A stretch of 64,000 bases of DNA from Cryoendolithus antarcticus (Eukaryota; Ascomycota; Dothideomycetes; Cladosporiales; Cladosporiaceae): contig NAJO01000011.1 in assembly GCA_002077065.1 (NCBI GenBank), positions 891,001 to 955,000 on the forward strand, read 5' to 3'. The notes under the pieces are model-generated. The model was not told where the DNA came from, did no database searches, and saw only the letters and a list, made by a program, of their open reading frames with translations. Shown in pieces: positions 56,881-64,000 of this stretch. The translations under genes were made by a program, and so were the position numbers. The stretch's first letter is position 1, and each line of letters begins with the position of its first letter.

Positions 56881-57485
56881 CTAGAGTAGCAGCATTACGG
56901 TCGACTGCGCTCGTCGCGTCACGGCATCGTTCGTAGTCGACCCTGAATGCAATTCGAATATTCGAATAGATTGTTTGGTCATATGCTTGCAGGAACTTCG
57001 GTCAATCGCAAAGATAACCGTTAACAAACGCTGTGAGGTAGAAGGTATATGTCTCGGATTCCCCGTATTTCTTTCAACGCAGAGAATGCTCACGTTATTT
57101 CAGCCGCAGGAGCACATTCGTGGGGCGATGGATGTCTAGTATGGGGCCATTCAGTAAGTATACAGTGCTTTCCTCTTCAGCAACGAGGCAATGCCGCTGC
57201 TTCGAGTGCGTAGAGAGCAGTGTAGGAGCTGTCAATCTGTTGGAATGCTGTGGGGCTTGTCATCTACAGGGAACCGAACCCGGATGTCCGCCGTTAGCTC
57301 CCGCATATCCGAGCGAATCACAGACAAACTTAGAACCCTCTCTCTCAGTAAGCTATACTGATACGAGTTCGTAGGTACACGCACGATCAACTGATAGCTT
57401 TGCGACTCGATCTCTCGCCACACAGGGAGGCGACCATGGAAGTGGCAGAGCTTCCAGCTGGCTGAAGAGACGTTCTTCCGGAGCC
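56881..57485. other. Intergenic
   Basis: 605 bp between the HET stop and the VPS39 start. It contains the right copy of the 24-bp repeat at 57278-57301. A tRNA-like GGTTCGGTTCC on the minus strand near 57270 has no matching D-arm and was not accepted. Confidence 0.4.
57278..57301 (+). repeat. 24-bp direct repeat flanking the HET gene, right copy
   Basis: Right copy of the element at 54310-54333, about 400 bp after the HET stop. The two copies differ at three positions, two of them transitions. Confidence 0.5.
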
Positions 57486-60400
57486 ATGCTCTCCGCTTTC
57501 ACACCACAGCCTTTACACGAGCTCAAGCCCAAGGACAAAGCCCGCATTGAGTCGCTGCTGGGCTATGGAGATCGGTTGCTAGTCGGGCTGAGTACAGGCG
57601 CTCTACGAGTCTATCGCGTGAACGAGCAGCAAATTGCTGCGGACCCAGATACCTCTAACGGGGAGATTGTGCCGGCCACACCTTCGAGGAGTAAAGCTGT
57701 AGAGCTACTTAGAGAGGAGGATAAATTTGGAAAGAAGCCGGTACAGCAGCTCGCGATCGTGAAGGAGGCGAATTTGCTGGTCAGCCTAAGTGATGGCTAC
57801 GTATCGCTGCACGACCTGCAGACATATCAGCTGGTCGAACGATTGGAGCAGACGCGGAGTGCGATTTGCTTCGCAGTGACGAGTAACGTGATCAAAGACC
57901 CGGAGACTAACATCCCTGGCCTCGTGTCCCGGCTAGCCGTGGGCGTGAAGCGGAAGATACTCCTGTGGACATGGCAGGACATGGAGCTATCGGACAACGT
58001 GGAGGAGATTGCGTTGGAAGCTGCGGTCAAGAGCCTGACGTGGCTGACTGGGAAAAAAGTTGTGGTGGGCATGGACGCTGGCTTCAGCATCGTGGACATC
58101 GAGACGAAAGAGACTGTGCCAGTCAACAAGCCTGCCTCACGCGCGACAGCTGTGGAAGAAGCGCAAGGTGAATTGGCTGGTGTGAGATTCGCGGCCGTGA
58201 GCAGCAGTGGGATGGGGTACATGGGGATGGGGAGTTGGGTACCGAAGCCTCTGGCTACACGACTTTCGGACAACGAGATCCTGCTCGCGAAGGATGTCAA
58301 CACGATTTTCACAGACGCCGAAGGGAAGGCTCTGGAGAAGCGGCAGATTCCCTGGTCACTGGCACCCGAAGCAGTAGGGTACAGCTACCCATACCTGCTT
58401 GGGCTTCAGCCACCGGAGCGAGGTCAATTGCAAGTTAGGAACCCAGAGACTTTGACGCTGTTACAAACTATCAGTGTACCGCAGGCAATGCTGCTGCATG
58501 TCCCCCAGCCGAATATCTCACTCGCTCACGCCGGGAAGGGTTTCCTAGTGGCTAGTGACAGGGTCATTTGGCGGATGAACGCAATGCCTTATCCGGCACA
58601 GATTGATCAGCTCATTGAGAAAGGGCGCTTCGATGAGGCTGTAAGTTTGTTGAGTCTGCTGGAGGATACGTTGATTGATGATAAAGCTGGGAGGATCAGC
58701 GAGGTACAGATTCTGAAGGCAATCAATTTGTTCGAACAGCAGAAGTATCGTCCTGCCCTAGATCTATTCTCAGATGCGCAGGCACCACCAGAGAGAGTGA
58801 TCGCACTATACCCGCCAGCGGTTGCTGGTGATCTCTCTTCGATTGAGAGGACAGAGACTGGACCTAGTGAAAGTGAGCCGGCAGCTGATGGCAAGAACGG
58901 CAAGCCAGAAGGTGGCTCGAAGGATGCGCCTAAGGAGCCACCATCGACACCTCAGAAGTCTGTTCTTGGGAGGTTAGTCGGGTCACACAAGCGGGCTGGT
59001 TCAGATGGACCTGCACCGAAGACTCCTTCCAAGCAGGACTCTGACAACGCGAGCATCAAACCTACGACACCATCGAGGAGCGGCACAGCGGAGAAGGAGA
59101 ATCCACTGGAAGGCGAGGATCTGAAGCAAGCCACTCGAGCGCTGTGCTCATTTCTGGCTCAAGCCCGGGTTCAGATCCAGAAGTATCTGTCGACAGCGGG
59201 CGAGCTGAAAGAGCAGCCACCTGTGATGGACTCAGAGACTGGCAAGCCAGCATTCGCTCATCTGCTGCCACAGTCGCTGTTCGCCAGCGACACTTCAAAC
59301 GTCGTTTGGCAAGCTGAGCTTCTGCGAGTGGCGCAGCTCGTCGACACTACGCTCTTCCGAGCCTACATGCTTGCGCTACCCTCACTTGCTGGGCCACTAT
59401 TCCGACTAGACAACTTCTGCGAACCAGAGGTAGTACAGGCATCGCTGTACGAGTCACATCGCTATGGTGACTTGATCGACTTCTTGCACGGGAAGAAGCT
59501 GCATCGCCAAGCACTCGAGCTACTGACGAAGTTCGGGAGAGGCGAGGAAGCGATTGATCCGCCCGAAGGCATGCGAGGTCCAGAGCGCACGGTTGCCTAT
59601 CTGAAGCAACTACCGCCAGAACTGATCGAACTGGTGCTCGAGTTCGTCAGGTGGCCTATCGAGGATAGTCCCGATGTTGGATTATCGGTTTTTCTTGCAG
59701 ACAGTGACAACGCCGAGAAATTGGATCGCGAGAAGGTCCTTTACTTCCTTGCCTCCATCTCCACGTCTCTGCAGCTGCGATACCTGGAGCACATTGTCAC
59801 GGAACTCGCCGATCCGAACCCAGCTTATCATCAAACACTGGCAGAGCTTTATCTAGAATACATCAAGTCTGGCGACACACCAGAACCTGACAAGCTCTCC
59901 GCGAAGACGAAGCTCGAGGCTTTCCTCACTTCTAGCACGAAGTACAACAAGGCTCGCATCTTCCGCCTCCTACCTACAGATAACCCACTGCTGCACGAGT
60001 CTCGCGCAATCGTCCTTAGCGCGATGGGGAATCACAAACAAGCCCTCTCGATCTACGTCTTCCAGCTGTCATCGCCGCAGAAAGCAGAGGAGTACTGTAA
60101 TCGCATCTACCTCGCCCAGCAAGCGCAAGTCGCCGACTCTTGCCTACTCGACAATTTAGGCGCGAAGTCACATCACCACCCTGCTGCGCTGTCAGCCGTA
60201 GATCTCGAGATCTCGGCTGAGTCCGGCGAGAACGTCTTCGCTATGCTACTTGGCCTGTATCTCAGTCCTCCTGACGGCGAAGCCAAACGCTGGGCTGAGG
60301 CTTTAGAGCTGCTGAGTAAGCACGGCGCACGTCTGCCCGCCTCGTCGACACTCGAACTCATGCCCTCTGACCTTGCAGTCAAGGAACTCGCATCCTACTT

Positions 60401-60713
60401 CCGCGGCCGCATCCGACACGCCACATCTCTCCTGCGCGAAGATCGCATCGTCGCATCTCTGGAGGCAGTGCGCAAAGCTGATGCCGAGAACGTGTTGCGC
60501 TTTGGCACTGAGAAGAACGCTGGGCTGGGAGGTCGGATGAAGAGAGTCGTCATCAAGGAGGAGGATCACTGTCCGGTCTGCTTCAAGCGGTTTGGAGCTA
60601 GTGCTGTGAGAGTTAAGCCTTTGGGCGAGGTCGTGCACTATGGCTGTATTGGTGGCAAGCCAGGGGAGAGGACGGGCAGGGGGATCAGTGGCATTGGAAG
60701 GGCATGGGGCTAG
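57486..60713 (+). CDS. VPS39: VPS39/VAM6, HOPS complex tethering subunit
   Basis: A 1075-aa subunit of the HOPS complex that binds Ypt7/Rab7 at the vacuole for membrane fusion and contact sites. Residues about 20-310 form a CNH-type beta-propeller (IESLLGYGDRLLVGLSTGALRVYRV, QQLAIVKEANLLVSLSDGYVSLHDL, LAVGVKRKILLWTWQDME). A Vps39 domain 1 segment follows at about 370-430 (IDQLIEKGRFDEAVSLLSLLED), then a disordered insert of about 90 residues (SEPAADGKNGKPEGGSKD onward). A clathrin-repeat-like solenoid (about 560-960) precedes Vps39 domain 2 (about 960-1065), ending with the zinc-ligand-like CPVCFKRFGASAVRV and VVHYGC. ATG at 57486, single exon. Family assignment is secure. Confidence 0.95.
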   Translation: MLSAFTPQPLHELKPKDKARIESLLGYGDRLLVGLSTGALRVYRVNEQQIAADPDTSNGEIVPATPSRSKAVELLREEDKFGKKPVQQLAIVKEANLLVSLSDGYVSLHDLQTYQLVERLEQTRSAICFAVTSNVIKDPETNIPGLVSRLAVGVKRKILLWTWQDMELSDNVEEIALEAAVKSLTWLTGKKVVVGMDAGFSIVDIETKETVPVNKPASRATAVEEAQGELAGVRFAAVSSSGMGYMGMGSWVPKPLATRLSDNEILLAKDVNTIFTDAEGKALEKRQIPWSLAPEAVGYSYPYLLGLQPPERGQLQVRNPETLTLLQTISVPQAMLLHVPQPNISLAHAGKGFLVASDRVIWRMNAMPYPAQIDQLIEKGRFDEAVSLLSLLEDTLIDDKAGRISEVQILKAINLFEQQKYRPALDLFSDAQAPPERVIALYPPAVAGDLSSIERTETGPSESEPAADGKNGKPEGGSKDAPKEPPSTPQKSVLGRLVGSHKRAGSDGPAPKTPSKQDSDNASIKPTTPSRSGTAEKENPLEGEDLKQATRALCSFLAQARVQIQKYLSTAGELKEQPPVMDSETGKPAFAHLLPQSLFASDTSNVVWQAELLRVAQLVDTTLFRAYMLALPSLAGPLFRLDNFCEPEVVQASLYESHRYGDLIDFLHGKKLHRQALELLTKFGRGEEAIDPPEGMRGPERTVAYLKQLPPELIELVLEFVRWPIEDSPDVGLSVFLADSDNAEKLDREKVLYFLASISTSLQLRYLEHIVTELADPNPAYHQTLAELYLEYIKSGDTPEPDKLSAKTKLEAFLTSSTKYNKARIFRLLPTDNPLLHESRAIVLSAMGNHKQALSIYVFQLSSPQKAEEYCNRIYLAQQAQVADSCLLDNLGAKSHHHPAALSAVDLEISAESGENVFAMLLGLYLSPPDGEAKRWAEALELLSKHGARLPASSTLELMPSDLAVKELASYFRGRIRHATSLLREDRIVASLEAVRKADAENVLRFGTEKNAGLGGRMKRVVIKEEDHCPVCFKRFGASAVRVKPLGEVVHYGCIGGKPGERTGRGISGIGRAWG

Positions 60714-61193
60714 GTGCCGCCATCGATCAGGCGTGCTGCTCTGGTCCGGTGTGTTATGTAAGGCGTGTCTTCGCCAAGCCTTATGTACGGTGGTAGACAC
60801 GGCAGCGGTGTCTCAGCTCAGTGCAAATATTTGCCAAACAAACGAGGTACATCCGCGATAGCCTATATCCACCAATGAGATAATCTCTCGTCTTCTATAG
60901 CTGAGAATCAAGTGCAGCTTACAATATGCCTTGGCGCCTTCATGTCTTGGCGTCGCCATCATCTCATTGGCTCAATCACAGCTTTACGGACGCAACTCAT
61001 GCACCGGCAGAAAGGCGAAGAAACTGCAACAACATCACGGCCGGACTTAGGCTAAGCGCGACATCGCGATGTCGTGAACATAAGACTGTCGTGAGATTAG
61101 GCATAGCTCTCGATTCACTCCCAAGTACACACAAACTTTCACATCATACGCTGTATCCTCGTCTTAACATCCGCTAAGCTCAAAGCTTTCACT
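60714..61193. other. Intergenic
   Basis: 480 bp between VPS39 and the next plus-strand gene. Nothing recognised beyond the expected promoter. Confidence 0.4.
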
Positions 61194-62204
61194 ATGGCCG
61201 CACCTGAAGCCCCCATCGCGACACCTCCAGACGTCTTTGCAAACCACACTGTCATCGATGCAGCTTACAAACATGTCAGCCCTTCTCATACACCGATCTT
61301 GACTTCAATCATCGTCCCCAAAGCCCTGCAGCCTTCCTCGACGAAACGCCCTTTAGCGATCTTCTTCCACGGCGGTGCACTAGTCGTCGGAGGCCGCACA
61401 TATGTGCCATGGTTTTCGCCCTGGATTCTGGAGTACGTTCGCCAGCATGACGGCATCCTACTAAGTCCCGATTACCGACTGTTGCCGGAGCACTCGGGCA
61501 AGGACATCTTGGAAGATGTTCGCGACTTCTTCGCTTGGATCGCCTCACCTTCTGGCCTAGCTGCCGCGTTGCCAAAAGGGATCGAAGTCGACGTCTCCGA
61601 TATCTTGGTGACCGGCGGCTCAGCAGGCGGCTACCTCTCCATACAATCCGGCCTCCTCGACCTCCCCGAAACACAGCGCAAAGCAATCAAAGTCATCATC
61701 TCGCAGTACCCCATGCTAGACATGCGCGATCGCTGGTGGACAGAGGACTACGAGAAGAACATCTTCTCCGCGGGCCCGAATCCGCCCAAACACCTGCTCG
61801 CTGATCATCTAGCAAGCCTCAAGGGTGACGAGGTTGTCACTGAGCGTATCCCGCCTCAAGATGAGTGGATGGGCGGATCGATCATTGGCGAAGGACTGTA
61901 TCCGAAGTTTCTTGGTACCGCGACTGAGCTCTATCCGCTTGAGGTTCTGGCGCTGAGGGCGAAGGAGGGCGTGAGGGTACCGCCGACGTGGGTGTTCCAT
62001 GGGACTGAAGATGATGTCGTGCCTATTGAGGGGACGCACAAGTTCGTCAAGCTCTGGAAGGAGAGCTTTCCGGGGGAAAACGCGGAATTACATGTCAACT
62101 ACGAGCCTGGAGGTCATGGATTTGATGCAGAGGGTACGGTGGAAACCGCGTGGGTGAAGAAGGGATTGGAGTTTGTGGGGGAGTATTGGCCGGCTAAAGC
62201 CTAG
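61194..62204 (+). CDS. Alpha/beta hydrolase (esterase/lipase-like)
   Basis: A 336-aa intronless hydrolase. Oxyanion motif FFHGGALVVG (about 57-66), PDYRLLPEH, nucleophile VTGGSAGGYLS with Ser at about 143, acid in FHGTEDDVVPIEG and catalytic His in YEPGGHGFD near the end: the full triad in order. The HGGA/GGSAGG variant is common among fungal uncharacterised esterases. No signal peptide. ATG at 61194 (CTATGG). It is unrelated in sequence detail to the hydrolase at 21.6-22.7 kb. Substrate unknown. Converges on the HbrB gene with 165 bp between stops. Confidence 0.9.
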   Translation: MAAPEAPIATPPDVFANHTVIDAAYKHVSPSHTPILTSIIVPKALQPSSTKRPLAIFFHGGALVVGGRTYVPWFSPWILEYVRQHDGILLSPDYRLLPEHSGKDILEDVRDFFAWIASPSGLAAALPKGIEVDVSDILVTGGSAGGYLSIQSGLLDLPETQRKAIKVIISQYPMLDMRDRWWTEDYEKNIFSAGPNPPKHLLADHLASLKGDEVVTERIPPQDEWMGGSIIGEGLYPKFLGTATELYPLEVLALRAKEGVRVPPTWVFHGTEDDVVPIEGTHKFVKLWKESFPGENAELHVNYEPGGHGFDAEGTVETAWVKKGLEFVGEYWPAKA

Positions 62205-62369
62205 AAGCAGGCGGCACAAAGAGGTGTGTGATGATGCTGATGATGATTGAGAAGGTAGTATAAGCAGGCAATCATACATAAATCTCATGTAACCATAGCG
62301 ATAGAACCACAGACGCGGGTATCCAACCGCATCATCGTCAAAATCCAACCCACCAATCATCACTTCACT

Positions 62370-64000
62370 TCAAGCACCCACCAACCCTACTCTCCCGCCT
62401 TCACCCATCGCCTTCATGCCCACCCAGCCTCTCCGATCCCGGCCAGTCCTTCCTCTGCCCAGCCAATTGTACTTCAACGCTCCCGTCAGTCTCTCAACGA
62501 CACCTTGCCCGACATCACCAGTCTGACAGCTACCTAGCACACACAGACACTGCAGCATTCTCGCCACTGTCTCAGTGACTTGCGCCGGATCCGTGGGCGC
62601 CGAAGGCCGCTGTGGTGGGCTGTTGTGCTCCGAGACTGCGCCGAGATGAGGGCTGTTGACGTGAGGGAGACTGGTGCCGAAGCTGCCAGCTGAGGTGTTC
62701 GAGGTAGCGCGACTGCGGGTGCTGCTCGCGGCGTCGAGCAGGGTAGAGCCCTGGGAATTAAAGCTGCTCATATGCGGGCTTAGACTGCCTGCCGTGCCAG
62801 GACGCTCAGCGCTTGATGCCGCGGGCTCTGTTCGTGTCGCCTTGTTTGGGTCTGGGGATGCTGCAGTGTTCGAGATGTTACCTAGCGAGAGCCTGGAGAA
62901 GATTGCCATCAGACTCTCGTGCTTAGGCAGAATGACGACGTCACGGAACGTGATCAACGTGATGCGGCGTACATCTAGCTCCTCTCCTAGTGTGTGTGGT
63001 CTCACTGTACCGCCGGCAGAAGTCGGTCGTTCGTCTGACTTGAGGCTCTCAGGCATGGCACCCCAAAATTCCTGCGCCTCGCGAGCGCTCATGTAGGTGC
63101 CTCGTCCTTTAAACTCGAGGTCGAGTGGTAGGAAGACTGCCTGCAAGAATGGCAGGATTGCACTGTACACACTGATCCACATCTCGACCAACTTATGAAC
63201 GAGACGATCATCAGGTATGTTTCGCAGCGTCTGTGCCAAGCTGAGGAAGCCCGTCTGTAAAAGCTCTCGCAGGTCCTCAACTAAGATAATCGGAGACTTG
63301 CGCTGTATGCACCGTCGAATGTGCACCGACACGAGAACGTTCAGCTCTTCGACTGGTCTCAGCAAAGACTCACCAGAGAAGAGATTTAGCAAACGAGCTT
63401 TCAGTAATGGCCATGCGTCGTCAGGTCCAATGCCAGGAATACCCATGTTCGCGCCAATGTTGCTGAAAGCTTGTGCTGAGACGTTAGCAGTAGAGTGGTC
63501 AGTAGGTATAGCGAAGATGCTTTGCGAGCCTGAGGGTGTCCCGATTGGGTTGTCGAAGCTGCTCGGGCCCAGCAAGTCACTGTTCCCAGTGAAGGAGCCG
63601 TTCGAGATCACAGGCATCAAGTCGAGCTTTGCAGCAGCGGCGGCCTTCTCCTCCTTCTTCTTCCCCCGCAACGCTCGGCCACCATGCCGTAGATCGAAGC
63701 CTGACATTGACTTCGCGAATGGTCCGGCACCTGGTGAATCAGGTGTGAATGAGTATAGCGGCTGTGGCTTGTCTGGGTTCGTTGCTTGCGAGTTTGAGTT
63801 CGCAGACGATAGTGGTAACGCTGCCTGCTCGTCCTTGTGCTTGTGTTTGCTTCGAGAGAGGAAGTTGTGCCGATGCTTCTCCTTCTCCTTTTCGGAATTG
63901 TGAGGCACAAGAGTAGACGTAGATGCATTGGCAGACGAATATATGGAGCTTGCACTGGAAGCTGGCTCAAGTAGACTTGTCGTTGACGCATTCGCGAACC
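62370..64000 (-). CDS. HbrB/BIT61-type TORC2 subunit, 5' end outside the window
   Basis: At least 542 aa; the frame is open to the right edge, so the true start lies beyond 64000. Family part: DDAWPLLKARLLNLFSGESLLRPVEELNVLVSVHIRRCI, then LVEDLRELLQTGFLSLAQTLRNIPDDRLVHKLVEMWISVYSAILPFLQAVFLPLDLEFKGRG, and later VRRITLITFRDVVILPKHESLMAIFSRLSLG, which match the HbrB domain (Protor/Bit61). These proteins bind Rictor/Avo3 in TORC2, controlling actin and polarity; Aspergillus hbrB affects hyphal branching. The N-terminal part seen here is basic and Ser-rich (KEKHRHNFLSRSKHKHKDEQ). The C-terminus carries MLQCLCVLGSCQTGDVGQGVVERLTGALKYNWLGRG. No intron is needed within the seen part. Confidence 0.88.
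   Translation of the reverse strand, partial: FANASTTSLLEPASSASSIYSSANASTSTLVPHNSEKEKEKHRHNFLSRSKHKHKDEQAALPLSSANSNSQATNPDKPQPLYSFTPDSPGAGPFAKSMSGFDLRHGGRALRGKKKEEKAAAAAKLDLMPVISNGSFTGNSDLLGPSSFDNPIGTPSGSQSIFAIPTDHSTANVSAQAFSNIGANMGIPGIGPDDAWPLLKARLLNLFSGESLLRPVEELNVLVSVHIRRCIQRKSPIILVEDLRELLQTGFLSLAQTLRNIPDDRLVHKLVEMWISVYSAILPFLQAVFLPLDLEFKGRGTYMSAREAQEFWGAMPESLKSDERPTSAGGTVRPHTLGEELDVRRITLITFRDVVILPKHESLMAIFSRLSLGNISNTAASPDPNKATRTEPAASSAERPGTAGSLSPHMSSFNSQGSTLLDAASSTRSRATSNTSAGSFGTSLPHVNSPHLGAVSEHNSPPQRPSAPTDPAQVTETVARMLQCLCVLGSCQTGDVGQGVVERLTGALKYNWLGRGRTGRDRRGWVGMKAMGEGGRVGLVGA

Noticed and set aside
57255..57310. tRNA-like T-arm on the minus strand
   Set aside because: GGTTCGGTTCC is present but no A-box, D-arm or acceptor stem pairs with it.
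1..64000. CRISPR arrays, operons, prophage or plasmid features
   Set aside because: The spliced genes and protein families are fungal; no regularly spaced repeats or bacterial gene order.

Overview
This window is ordinary chromosomal DNA of a filamentous ascomycete (Pezizomycotina), most likely a dothideomycete. The evidence is the gene content: HET-domain protein, HbrB-type TORC2 subunit, RRG9, RGP1, KRE6/SKN1, an APP1-type phosphatase and single-copy trafficking genes. The introns agree: 50-63 nt with GTRNGT donors and CTRAC/CTAAY-like branch sites. Genes lie on both strands as independent units, with no operons and no viral, plasmid or CRISPR content. I recognise 27 protein-coding genes. 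Gene starts were placed on ATG; several open frames run further upstream only through TTG or GTG codons. Exon joins were worked out by hand and checked for frame.

Layout. 0-4.3 kb: three unrecognised proteins. 4.4-16.3 kb: a giant TOM1/HUWE1-type HECT ubiquitin ligase whose only seen intron lies next to the catalytic cysteine. 16.8-22.7 kb: a minus-strand group of sugar-porter-type transporter, malate/lactate-type dehydrogenase and fold-3 alpha/beta hydrolase, which may be a small catabolic group. 23.4-28.2 kb: mitochondrial RRG9, Golgi Rab-GEF subunit RGP1 and a GNAT acetyltransferase. 28.6-33.5 kb: an alpha-glucoside-type permease and the beta-glucan synthesis protein KRE6/SKN1. 35-41 kb: DPH1, a hot-dog thioesterase, an FAD monooxygenase fused to a DUF6314 domain and a PhyH-type dioxygenase, packed tail to tail. 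41.7-48 kb: APP1-type lipid phosphatase, a DUF1989 protein, a coiled-coil protein and a cyclophilin-E-like RRM protein. 48.3-52.2 kb: SEC31. 52.3-57.4 kb: the only accessory-looking stretch, with an unrecognised multi-spanning membrane protein, a HET-domain gene, decayed duplicated fragments and short flanking repeats. 57.5-64 kb: VPS39, an alpha/beta hydrolase and a partial HbrB/TORC2 gene running off the right edge.

The recognised genes are mostly housekeeping functions: ubiquitin ligation, COPII coat, HOPS tethering, Rab6 GEF, diphthamide synthesis, cell-wall glucan, TORC2. I see no clearly undescribed multi-gene system. The best leads are the RIP-like duplicated fragment and direct repeats around the membrane-protein/HET region, the intron position in the HECT ligase, the monooxygenase-DUF6314 fusion, and a duplicated short helical motif in the protein at 2.9-3.7 kb.
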